Assembly (NCBI RefSeq): GCF_027595985.1
Contig: NC_073305.1
Coordinates: forward strand, 165,202,172 to 165,266,171
DNA length: 64,000 nucleotides
Reading direction: 5' to 3'
DNA from: Sorex araneus
Lineage: Eukaryota; Chordata; Mammalia; Eulipotyphla; Soricidae
The position numbers and the translations under genes were made by a program. Under the pieces are notes generated by a model. The model made no database searches. It was not told the origin of the DNA and saw nothing but the letters and a program-made list of their open reading frames with translations. Shown here one piece after another: positions 11,001-24,309 of the stretch (the stretch's first letter is position 1; the number at the start of each line of letters is the position of its first letter).

Positions 11001-14000
11001 GGGCTTCCTGGTCCCTTCCCTCTTCCGTGTGTATTGGGAGTAGAGCGGAGGCTGTCTGGCAACATGGCGTATGCCCTGCCCGGGTCCCCTCTGTCCTCAG
11101 CGTTGTCCACCTGTCTCCACAGAGATGGGCCCTACCTCAATAAAGCAACTTCCACACAGTCGGGCTCTGCAGCAGTGCCCACCACCTCCGTGGGGCAGGA
11201 CAAAGCACCACTCTGGGAGTCTGAGGAGGTCAGGAGTCATCTAGAAACCGCCAGCCCCCAGGCTTTCCCTCCAGGGTCTCAGAGAACTGACCTTAAGGCT
11301 AAAAATTAGAATAAAGCCTCACACACAATCAGAAACAAATTAGTACCAAAGTGTGCCTACTTATCTCTAGAGGCGTCTAGTCACGATATCTCTTTCATTA
11401 GCCTGGGGTGTGCTCCGAGTACATTTTCCATTGAAGTTAGAGTAAATATTATTGATATCATGAACACTTGGTTTCTAGAAGCTAGAATTATTATCATCTT
11501 TCAGGGCATGTTCCTACTGAGAAAAAAAATGAGGTATCTCCGTGGGTAATCTATTGGTGGTGAACAGCTGCATGTTATTTTATTTTACTGTGTCATTCCT
11601 GGTGCTGGTCAGGGGCTTCTCCCAGCTCAGTGCTCGGGGTTGCTCCCAGCAGGGACCGTGCAGTGAGGGGTGGCTGCAAGCACTCAGTTTGGAGCTGTCT
11701 CTCAGCATTATAACAACATTTAAAAATAGATGCTCAGCAGGGGTGGGGGAAATGAGGAAAGGGACCATTTGCATGGTGGCAGATGAAACAACTTTTTGTT
11801 GGAGCGATAGCACAGCAGGTAGGGCGTTTACCTTGCACACGGCCGACCCAGGTTTGATTCCTCTGCCCCTCTCGAAGAGCCTGGCAAGCTACTGAGAGTA
11901 TCTCACCTGCATGGCAGAGCCTGGTAAGCTACCCGCGGCGTATTTGATATGCCAAAAACAGTAACAACAAGTCTCACAATGGAGACGTTACTGATGCCCG
12001 CTCGAGCAAATCAATAAAGAATGGGACGACAGTGCTATTATAGTGTAAACAGATGCTGAGGGATAAGGCTGTACACCTGAAATGTAAATAGGGATATCAA
12101 CCAATGTTGCCTCTATAAAAAAACAAAAACAAAAACAGATGTTAAGAACAGCCGAGCACCTTTATGTCATTCTTATGCAAAACATGATTAGTAACAGTAT
12201 AACAGGTGAATACCATTAATAATATATAGGTTTTTTTTTTTGCTCAAAGGAAATAGTATTTACTGTATTTGCTGATATAACTCTTGTCTAGATGGATTAA
12301 ATTGCAGGGAATTATCTATAATCTAACTGATACACTATGCTTAAGCTGTTAGCCAGTGCCAGAAGCACTAACAGTACTTTGATGAGATGTGATGCTGCCC
12401 TTTTGCTTTGGGTGTATGGAGACTGTCAGACACTATCTCGAGCAGAGTTTGTACAATAGAAGGTTCCTCTTTCAGTGCAGAGAAATGACACCCGAATTCC
12501 GAGCTTTCCTGAAGAGGCATGATAAAACTATTATTACTCAAATGCTGAGGTAGGTTCTGAAAAGTGCCCCCCCCCCTCGCTGGGCCACCCCTGGGTCAGG
12601 GCACTCTTGGCCTTTCTGAAAGAGAATCGGGTTCTTTCTCTGTGCATCAAACAGCCTGCCAGAGCTGCTTTTGTTCCCATCCCGGAGATTTGAAGAATAT
12701 ATTCATCTTCTCTACGCTCTGCGGCTTCATACTCCGGCAGAACACGCTGACCGCGGGGACTTGACCGCTGCAATTGACCAAATGAAAAACTATAAAGGTC
12801 ATATTGATCAGGTGGGTCACTGCGTCCTTTGAGGAAACCAGGCTGTCTCTGTGGTTTGGGCACCCTTGAGAGTTCCTTGATCGTTTGAGGTTATTCTTGA
12901 CTTCAAACCAAGGATGGCTTTTACTGGGAAATCATTGTTGCCCGTGATTTTGTACACAGAGGGCATTTGTTCCAAGACAACAGGAGACAGAATGTTTTCA
13001 GAGATCTGTACAATAATTTACCCCGGGAGTGTTTGAGGAGCAGGGTATTTTTCTCACTCTTTGAGGGAAATATATCAAATTCTTGTTTCTGAAAGAAATC
13101 TGTGGTGTCCTAATCAGCTTTCCCGCTGCAGCAATCACAACTGCTGTTACTCTGAAAGAATTCGGCACTTCTGCCTGACAGCGCCTCCACTGCCAGGGGC
13201 CTCCTGCCTGTGAGTCTGGGCCCAAATATAAACAAGCACATCATGCCCACGCGATGCTGTTTGACCAGGGACTTGTCACTTGCCTCTGGGTTTCAAAGCA
13301 CTGAGGACAGAAACCTGACTGTGTATCGTTAGTAAATACGCCGAGCACCACCTCCCTTGCCATAGAAGCTTTTAAGAGCTTTCATTTTATCTGTAAAACA
13401 TCCACAATTTCACTGACCTCAAATGACTCTTTTCTTTTCTAGATGAAACAAATTGCCAGTATAAAGGATCAGCTGTCAGATATACAGAGGACCATCTGGG
13501 GGTGCCCGGTATGTATTCTGATGTGCTTGCTGCATCTCACACTCCTGAACGGGACCTCAAATCAGTGCCTAGAGCAAACATGTAGATGTGGGTTCAGTGA
13601 GCATCTGCAGGATGCAGGCTGTCTGCCAGATGCTGAATGACAAGGCTGTGGAGGCATGCGGGCTTGTTCCTGCCCAATAAACTTTATAGTCTTAGCTGCT
13701 TGCTTGCTGCTGTGTGACCAGGATCTTTATGAAAGGGCAGTGTCCTTGGTTCTGAGCTCCCAATACTTCTTTCTGTTTTTAAAATTTTTTTTTATTCTAT
13801 AAAGTAGTTCATAATATTTGATTACGTTTAATATTCAGTCTCACTACCATTACACCTTTCCACCACCATATTTCTGGTGTTTCCATCCTGAACCCCAATC
13901 TCTGCCCCAACGCAGAACTGAAATAATATAATATTTCCCTCTAAGGTTGGTTGCTTCCTACTTTGAATCCAATCAAAATGTGGTGCGGTACTCTTGGAGT

Positions 14001-17000
14001 ATGGGTAGGGTGTGTCTGTGAAGTGTCAAGTGTCATGCGGCCTCAAATGTGGCCGTGTGGTCCAGGAAAAAGCTCACTCGTGGGTGTAGAGAGCAGCCGT
14101 GGGCATGGTGGCAGTTGGTTTTTGAGGGTTTTGGGCTTCTGGGGCTGGGTCCCTTGGGGTGGGGAGAGCTCTCACCCACTCTCCTCTGGGGCGCCCTAAG
14201 TGAAACAGCCTGGCGCAGGCTCCAGCACCATGGTTATGGCAAGAATCATGGTGCTCCCTTCCCAGAGAGAAGGATGTGTGATCTGGATGGTGGCCAATAA
14301 TGAGGATATCTGGTGCCAGCCAGAGGTGGCTTATGGGCATGACTGCTGAGTCGCTGGAGACAGGTTGGGGGCGGGCAGGGATATGGGCAGAGGATCTCCA
14401 TTCCTGCTCCCACTGAACCCAGAGTTCTCCATCACAAAGTTCCACATACCTGAGTTTTCTGGAGGTTCACTTGTGAGTAAGGCTCGGCCTGAGCATGTGG
14501 AGACCGTGAGCAGGTCGGTGGTTACTCCCAGCACATCTTTTTTGTTTGTTTGTTTATATTTTTTGTTTTTGTTTTTTGCTTTTTGGGTCATATCCGGTGA
14601 TGCACGGGGGTTATTCCTGGCTCTGCACTCAGGAATTACCTCTGGCGGTGCTCAGGGGACCAGATGGGATGCTGGGAATCGAACACTGGTTGGCCACATG
14701 CAAGGCAAACGCCCTACCTCCTGTGCTATTGCTCCAGCCCCCCTCCCAGTGCTTCTTGATGCAGTATTCTGTATTCTGAGAATATTGGGAGCAAGTTTAG
14801 AAGCCCTCTCTTCACTGTTTCCCGGAGACTAGCCATGGCCCCATCCTACCTTCTTTCTTGTTCTCAGCCTGTCTCTCATTCAAGTTCTCAGACATCCTCA
14901 CTGCTCTCCTCACGCACCTGCTACACTATGCTATTCTTCCTTGCTGATGGCTGTCCTTTCCTATTTTACTCTTCTGACTTCTATGTAGTTTTCATATTTA
15001 TTTTTATTAAAAACATCGTGAGACTGATGCAATAGCCCAGTGGGTAGGACGTTTGCCTTGCACGCAACTAACCTGGGTTCGATTCCTCCGCCCCTCTCAG
15101 AGAGCCCGGCAAGCTACCGAGAGTATCTCGCCCACACGGTAGAGCCTGGCAAGCTCCCCGTGGTGTATTTGATATGCCAAAAACAGTAACAACAAGTCTC
15201 ACAATGGAGATGTTACTGGTGCCCGCTCGAGCAAATCGATGAGCAACGGGATGACAGTGATACAGTGATACAGTGAAAAACATTGTGATTTACGTAGTTG
15301 TTCATTATACACTCATTTCAGGTGTTGAATGTTCCAACACTAACAGTGTGACCTTCCTTCCACCAAATGTCCCCATTTTCCCTTCCATCCCCAACCTGCT
15401 TCCTTAGGCATGTAACCAAGTTGACTTTTTATTACTTGTTCAAATAAAAATTTAAGATATTTTGCCTTTTAAAAATTTGACTCAAGGGGTCAGAAATGTA
15501 ACTAGGTGATAGAACCAATATATGTGAAACTTTTGGTTCAATCTCCACCACTCCTCCAAATAAAATAAACATTTCAGTTCAATCTTCACCTTCTTTTTCA
15601 AATTTCTCTAACATGTCCAACTATGGGCAGCTTCTCTTGGGGTTCCTCGGCATCCTGAGTGTCCCTGTCACTTTCAAAGTCTTGATTTTCAGTTCTGGAT
15701 GGGGGTTCTCTGTCTTCCGGGGTTTGGTGTTTGGGATTAAAGGATTCATAGACTGGAGATGTTAAAGGGTCAGCTGGGGGAAGTGAGCTGGAGTTGTTTT
15801 ATCATAAGTTGGAGTTGCACATTTTGATAGAACAAGAGAAGGGGAGGTCTAAGTTTTCTGAAAATGTAGGATTGTTTCTCATTTTATGCTTGGTTCCACA
15901 GACTCTATCTGAAGAAAACAGATATCTGATTAGGGTCCAAGATGTAGCCCAGCTTCACTGCTATCGTGATGAAGGATGCTTCTTTGTGAGGTAAACATGA
16001 CCCCCGCCCCACCTCCACCACCCCAGGCAGAACTGTGTCCTGCTCCTCAGGCTCCACTTCTGTACAAAGCTGTGACTCAGATCTGGGGCTTCAGCTGACA
16101 GGTCACACACACCCCACTCTGAGATGACACATGGGGCCTTATCACCTGACTCGAATTCACAACAGCAACGCTGGGTAGGACGGTGCATTGAATGGGAGAA
16201 AATGCTTGTTTCTGTCAGAACCACAGCAATTCGGAGCAGGAGTTCTGAAGACTGCTTCCTGGCCTTGGTAGAGGAGATGCAGGTTTCCGGGGACATTTCC
16301 CCATGCATCTGCTCAACTATCAGTAAGAGAAGAGCATCTTTTATTTGTAGTTACTGGGGCTGGAGCGACAGCACAGCGGGTAGGGCGTTTGCCTTGCACC
16401 CAGCTGAGCCGGATTCGATTCCTTGCATCCCATATGGTCCCCTGAGCAGCGCCAGGGGTAATTCCTGAGTGCAGAGCCAGGAGTAACCCCTGTGCATTGC
16501 CGGGTGTGACCTAAAAAGCAAAAAATTAAAAAAAAATTTTGGGGGGTTTGGGTTACACTTTTTGGGGAGATAACCGGAGTTGGTCATGTGCCAGACAAGC
16601 CCATCACCTCTTGTACTCCATTCCCTGAGGTCAGCATGAGAAGTTCTTCTTTTTTTTTTTTAATTACCATAAGAAAAGTTACAAAGCTTTCAGAACTAAG
16701 TCTCAGTCATGCAATGATCAACACCCATCCCTTCACCAGTGCACATGTTCCACCACCAAGAACCCCAGTATACCCCCCATCCCACCCCCCACCTCCACCT
16801 GTGTGGCTGATGATTTTCACTTTACTCTCTCTTTACTTTGATTGTATTCAATATTTCAACAGAAAACTCAGTATTTATTTACTTATTTATTTTTTATTAA
16901 ATCACCATGTGGAAAGTTACAAAGCTTTCAGACTTAAGTCACAGTTATACAATACTCAAACACCCATCCCTTCGCCAGTGCACATATTCCACCACCAAGA

Positions 17001-20000
17001 ATCACAGTATACCTACCCCCTACCCCCAACTCCCCCAGCCTCCCACCCCGCCTGTGTAACTGATAAATTTCACTTTACTTTCTCTTTACTTTGATTACAT
17101 TCAATATTTCAACAAAAAACTCACTATCATTGTTTGGAGAAAACTCACTATTATTATTTGGAATTTTTCACCAACTGTCAGACCTGCCATAAAGGCATCA
17201 TTTGATCATTTGTCTTCCATTGCTGAGAGTGAAGAGCAGATGAGGTATTCAGGTTAGCAAGTTGAACATGTTGCAGCCACGAGGTTTTGGATTTCTGGTA
17301 TTTTAGTAAGTCCAGAGAAATTTCTGCCCAAAGCCGCATCACTGCAAGCTCGTACCTCTGTCTAGTAGGCTCTAAAAGATGGTGGTCGCCAGGCTGCCAC
17401 CGCCAAAAGGAAAGGCAAAGAGATAAAAACCTTTCCCCTCCTGGGGCAGCAAGTGACTGTAGCTTAGTTCACAGTCTAGAGGCATTTCTGCAAGAAGCTG
17501 CTGGGTTCTGAAATTGGTTAGTGTGCCTCCGGGGTCATGGTCGTTCATGTGGGGCTGCTCGGGGTCTCAGCATGAGTAGTTTTGTTGCAAAGAGGTCTCA
17601 CAAGATCTAGTTCACACAGTGCTCACGGTAGTTTAAGAATAAAAGATGGGAGACTGCTAGTTTTCATAAACTTACATCCGCTTTCCTATATTATTATTAT
17701 TGGTTTGGGGTCACACCTGGTGGTCCTCAGGTCTTACTCCTGGCTCTGCACCCAAGGATGACCCCTGGTGGGGCTGGCGGGGGAGGGGCATCTGAGACGC
17801 CAGGCATCAAACTCGGGTTGGTTGTGTGCAAGGCAAACACCCTACCCACTGTACTATTGCTCTGGCCTCTCCATCAAAAAGTTTGGGTGTTTTTTTGTTT
17901 TTTTTTTGCTTTCGGTTTTGGGCGACACCTGGCAGAGCTCAGAGTTTTACTCCTGGCTCAGGAATCACTCTTGGCAGTGCTTGGGGGGAAAGCTTATGGG
18001 GGAATGACTCTGGGTCAGTCACATGAAAGGCAGGTGAAATGTCTGACTCTTGCTGAAATGTCTGACTCTCCAGCCCTTTATCCTTTAGAACAAGGACTGC
18101 TATATTTCCCTTTGTTTTTGTAGTCAAGTAGTAAATATTCTAGAAAATACTGTCTGTGGTCACTACCTGTTTCCCTTTGTCAAGGCAAAAAACAGCACAC
18201 AAAAAAAGTTACAATATGCAACCAGTAATATAGCCTTCATAAATAGCACAACACAACATGTGTGGCTGTGTTCAAATACAACCTTGGAAAACCAATAGTA
18301 GGACCAGAATCTGCTGATTCTGGTTCTAGAAAATTGTTTACCAAATTATGTTTTTGGCATTATTGACATATGGACAACTCAACAAATAGGACTCAATGGA
18401 GAGGAATGAATTCCTTGAATCTTTCCAACTTTATTTAAATAAATAAAAATTCATGTATTTTAACAAAGATTTCAATGACGTATTTTCTTTCCTTATGTAT
18501 AGGGCCCGGGGATAGTTGTAAGGAATCTTTCCCCTCTATTCTATTCCCTTCTATTCCCTTCAACAGGAAGGTCTTAAATGAAAATCAAGTCAAGTCCATA
18601 GAGTCATTTTCCTTATCCTTTTAGGGAGGACAGAGTCATATTGCATTTAATTCAAGTCATATTGCATTCTTGTTTCCTATTGCTGTTTCCATCAGTGGTA
18701 GTAGAAAAGAGCCACAGTGATGGAAGGAAACTAAGTACTAAATCAGTAACTCTAAACATGGGTGTCACAGCAGACATACTAGGGAATGGCTTGGATGGCT
18801 TCAAACTTTATTAGTTTAATTTTACCTCTATGCATTCACTCGCAAATGTGCTTCTTTTATGCCAAACTTTCTGATCTATTTAGCTTTTATTCACTCTTAT
18901 AGACTTAAAAAAAACATTTCTTGTTAGGCAGATGCACTATCAACAAATTCCTTCAATGTCTGAGGAAGAAGTAGTTTCTCTATTTTTGGGTGTGCTGGGG
19001 AACAAATACAGAGAAGCAATCATAGGATCTTGAGCATTCGAGGAACATATTCTGTAGCTGAGCTGTGTCCTGGGTCCTTTCTCCACATTTAAAAGGTAAA
19101 ATTTTTATCTCTTTGGAATTTTAGGTTGATGGAGTTATCTTTCAATAATTATTTCATTCCCTTCACCCTCTTCTTACTCTTGTCCTTTTATAGGTGTTTT
19201 AAATTTATTTGGTTTCACTCTGTCACCATGAAGTTAGTCATTCATGACTGGGTCTCAGGCATACAACGTTCTAACACACGTCCTTTCACCAGTGTCCATG
19301 CCCTCCACCACTGACGGGGTCTCCACTTGCCTCCTGCCAGTTTGCTCTTTCAGAGGCTTTGTCTATAGATGTTTTGCACCGTTGCTGAGAGGTTTTCATG
19401 CGGGACATTTTACCACCTCTCAGCTCCACCTCCTCCTCCCAAGGGAATGCTTCTCTCACTGCAGGCAATGCTTCCCCGAACACCCCCTCACCCCACTCCG
19501 TCCTGTCTCCTAGCCCCCTAGAGTAGCGTGCATCTTACTGAAGAACAATTCTCATGTTCTCTGATCCCATTATCTTTGGGTATTAGTTGTTTCCCCATTA
19601 TGTTTCTTTACTTCCCACATAGGAGAGAGATCATTTTGTGTTGGTCTCCCTCTAATTTCACTCAGCTTGATACTCTCCAGGTCTCTTCCCACACGATACT
19701 CTCCAGGTCCCTTCCCACATGATACTCTCCAGGTCCCATCATGTAGCAACAAATTTTATGACTTTGAATCTTTTCTAATGGCCACAGAGTATTCCATTGT
19801 GTATATGTATCATAGTTTGTTTTTCCAGTCACCTATTCTTGGACATTGGGTTGTTTCCAGATTTTGGCTATTATGGATACTTCTGCAAGGAGCAAAGGGG
19901 TGCAAATGTCTTTTCTCCACGTTGTAAGGTTTTCTTCCTGATATTTATTCTCCAGAGTTTGAACGTAATATGCCTTGATAGAGAGTCTTTAGTATTTTCC

Positions 20001-20164
20001 TTGCTCGGTGTTCTGGAAGCTTCCTGGATCTATGGCGTTAATAATCTGTCAATAATTGTAGAAAATTCCTAGCCATTTTTCTGTTCCTTTTCTTCTCCAC
20101 CTGATATTCCCATTAGACATATGTTATACACTACATAGTTTACCCACATTTCTTGAATATTCTG

Positions 20165-20210
<46 letters not shown>

Positions 20211-23200
20211 GTCTCCCAGTTTGTCTTCTTCTAATCTGTCTTTAAGTTCATTAACTTTTTCCTTGACTATGTTAAATCTGTTGATGAGCTCTTCAACGGC
20301 ATAATTTATTCTATTATTTCTATATTTTTCTTTTAATTATTTTCTTGAATTTCTACCTCTATTTATACTAGTCATCTATATTTCTGTGTTGCCCACCTTT
20401 TCCATTAGAAGTCCTAACTTACCATAGTTTCTTCAATTTTTTTGTTGGTTTTTGGTCCACCCCCAGTACTCAGTGGTTACTCCTGGTTCTGCACTCAGGA
20501 ATTACTCCTGGTATTTCTTGGGGGACCATATGGGATTCCTGGAATAGAATCCAGGTCGGTTTGAGTACAAGGCAAATGCCCTACCCTTTGTACTATCACT
20601 CATCCCCCTATATTTTATTTTTTATTTTATTGGTGTGGGAGCCAATATCTGACAGTGCTTGGGGGTTACTCCCAGATTGGTGCTCAAGGTACCGGATGGT
20701 GCCAAGGATCAAACCTGGGGCTCCCACATACAAAGCCTACGCTCAGCCCCCTAAGCAATCTCTCTGGCCTCATAGTTATCTTAAGTTCTTGGTCTGATGA
20801 TTCCATTTTGAATCTTGTTCTAGTGTCTATCAGGTTGTGTTTTCTTAGCTCTTAGCTTGTCTTGTAAATTTTTTTGAGAACTAGACACTTAGGTAAAAGT
20901 AACTGCAGCAAATAGGTATTCTGGGTGAAAAAAATTTTAATTTGTCTGTTCACTCTGCTGTGGCTGTGTTAGAGGCTATCGTTTTGGTCCTCTCTGTTGT
21001 TCCAAGTTTTTCCTATAAACCCTTTAACAGGATCTCAGTCTTGTAGTTTTATTTTGTATGCTTTTTTGGAGAGACACACCCAGTGGTGCTCAGAGCTCAC
21101 AGGTATCACTCCTGGTGGTACTTGGGGGACCTGGGACCAGGAATCAAACCCCAGTTGGTTGTGCATTACCCCTGTACTATCTCTCTGACCCCACAATTTG
21201 TAATTATAAAAGCAGTGACCCCCTTATTCTGTGCTGTGGTGGTCAGACTGCAGAGAAGGAAGAATTCTGTATAGTTCACAGAAACTAGTGTTAACTATTT
21301 CCCCCACCCCTATAGGTCAGATTCTGGTGAAGTAATTCCTCTGGAGGACAGATTTTTTTTTTCCTTAGGAGACTGGAACTGTTTGGGCAGCAGAAATATT
21401 ACTTATTACCTCCTTGTGGGAAAGAATGAGACATTTTTCCTAGATCATTACAGTGAGAACCCTGTGGGACTCCTGGAGATAAAACTCATGCAAGTGCAGA
21501 GGAGAAGGTCCCTGACAGGGTTGGTTTCAAGGAGGTTTTAGTTTTTATTTATTTATTTATTTAGGGCTTTGGGGCCACAGCTGGCAGCGTGATCCAGGCT
21601 CTGAGATCAGGGATCACTCCTGGCAGTGCTCGATGAACCATCTATGGTGCTGGGGATAGAACCCGGGTTAGCCTTCTGCAAGGCAAGCACTTTACCTGCT
21701 GTACTATCACTTTGGCACTTGGTCTTTTATTTTATGCTATGTTTTTGTTTTGGGGACACACCTGTCCATGCTCAGGGCTTACTCCTAGCACTGTGCTCTG
21801 GGGTCACCACACCACCACCAGTATGTCCACCTCCCTCTCCCAAGAACTCCCTCCATTTCAAGCTCCCTATATTATCTTTTCAAACTCACTAATCTTTCAG
21901 TGATTTGACTTTAAATTTGTTGATTTAAAGCTATTTCTTTATTTTTTTCTTTCCAATTTTTTTCTTTGGTCTAGCCAAAGCTGTGGAAATGAAGCTCCTG
22001 GGTTAGGCCCAGCACTGCCCATCCACATCCAACATCGCCCGACTTATAAGCAGCCCAGCTCATAGCTCCTGGAGCACAGAGGACAGAGCTAAGCCACATT
22101 CCACAGTACTGACAACTCAGTAGGGGCACAGAAAACTGATGGGAAAGTTTTGTAGGAACCCATCAAGTTCAATGAACAAAAATAGTAACACAGAAGGCAC
22201 CACCAGCCCCAGCCAGCTCAGTAAATCCTCAGACAGTGACTTTAATACCAACACTGGGAGATAGAACGATGACCACAAATTGAACTTCTATTGATCCATT
22301 TTCTGATAATTCCATTTGCCATTTTGTTGTAACAAGCAAAAAGACGTAAATTTGTCTGTGCCTTCTTAAGGGGGCAGGTTTGGGGTGGGGGAATCAGGAA
22401 ATTGGGGACAGTGGTGGAAGGAAGGTCACACTAGGGGTGGGATTAATGTTGGAATGATGAATGCCTAAAATCATTGGTCACTGTCACTGTCACTGTCATC
22501 CCATTGCTCATCGGAGTAAATCAGTGTTTGAATGAAAACAAAAACATAAACAAAGAAACAGGGCCCCTAGAACTGGTGGAAAGTGAAAGGCATGGCCTTG
22601 ATTCACCAAGGGAGCCAGTCACGTCTCCAACCCCACATCCTTAGTAGGAGCCCAGCTAGAATGCTAACTATGTGTACTGCAAAGCATCCTCGTAGACTCT
22701 CCGGAGAGGCAGTAGTTATTTACAGGAGTGCTTATGCACTGAGAATAGGGGGATTCCGAGACCCTAGATAATTTGTATCTTGCTCTAAATTTGCTCTTAT
22801 TCTTAAGACTCCCAAAGCCACTATAATCAACCAACCGAGTGATGAGAAACAGCAATTTGGCCCAGGTCAGTTCAAGAACAAAATCTTATTTGTTCATGCC
22901 AAAGGTTGCTTGAAAAACTTCTCTAAGATTCGTTTTAGTTTTTGTGCCACACCCAGTGATGCTCAGAGGTCACTCCTGGCTCTGCATGAAGGAATCACTC
23001 CTGATGGTGCTTGCAGGACCATATGGGATGCTGGGGATCAAACCCACATTGTCCTCTTGCAAGGCAAGCGCCCTACCTGCTGTACTCTCTGGTTCCTAAA
23101 CATTTCTTTGAAAAATTTCTGTACTTATACAGGTATGATATTTCTATATCTTGGTCTGGCCAATGCAGTCAACACCCTTTCTCAAATGGTATCAAGAATT

Positions 23201-24228
23201 TAAACTATAGAAGAGTTATTGTATTTTGCTGTCATTAAACTTATTTTTGAGTAAGAAATTCTGCCCAAGTTCATGTCACTGTCACTGTCACTGTCATCCC
23301 GTTGCTCATCGATTTGTTCGAGCGGGCACCAGTAACATCTCTCATTGAGAGACTTATTGTTACTGTTTTTGGCATATTCAATACACATGGGTAGCTTGCC
23401 AGGCTCTGCCTCGGGGGCTCGATACTCTCGGTAGCTTGCCGGGCTCTCTGAGAGGGGCGGAGGAATCGAACTCAGGTCAGCCTCGTGAAAGGCGAACACC
23501 CAACCGCTCTGCTATCACTCCAGCCCAAGTTCATGGAGGAAAAAAAATTCCATCGTGAAGAGTGCTTCTTTACAAGATGGGAAACGAGAGCTTTCTGGAA
23601 CTCAAGCAAGATCCCTCGTCTCTACCTCAGGTGTTCCCTTATGACAGTATGAAAGGTGGAGAGATTGACCTTAGTGTGTGTGTGGAGAAATTGTCATGAT
23701 TTTACAAAATAAATGGGGGATAGGGGAGTTGGGTGGAAAATGTCTGGATGGAAATTGTTGAAGGCTTTGGACTTCGTAAAGACTTTTGAAAAGCTTTTTT
23801 TTTCTAGACAAAGCTCAGGGTTATATATCTATAACTATCACCCTCGTTTATCAGATTGAAATAACAAACATTCCCTTGTGTCGAGTGTTCAGTTCAGCCG
23901 TGACTCTGGTTACAAGTGGCCTCTGCTTGCTTTTGTGCCTGGCTCCTTTGCTTCCAGGCTCCTGGCCAAGTATCGCCAGGTCTTAGTGGGTCCTAACACT
24001 GGAATTCTCTTTCATTTCCCTGGACTCTCCCTGTTGTTCATGCCAAAGGGAAAGAATAGACACCAATCTACAAATACCCTATTCAAAAATCACTTCTCCA
24101 AAGTGCCCATGGAGGCACATTCCCTGAGAATTCAAAACAATAACGAAGCAGTGTAGTCATGGGTTGGGGGTGTGGCCGAGTGGTAGAATGCATGTCTTGC
24201 ATCAGGTTCAGCATTCAATCCCTGGCAG

Positions 24229-24309
<81 letters not shown>

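Noticed and set aside
10953-11309. 118-residue + strand frame in an ECT2L intron
   Set aside because: No similarity that I recognise, no splice-site context in phase with neighbouring exons, and ordinary intronic composition. Probably chance.
22476-22500. Repeated cactgt units, considered as a CRISPR-like or satellite array
   Set aside because: They are the terminal repeats of type II SINEs, with no regular spacers. CRISPR arrays are not expected in a mammalian genome.
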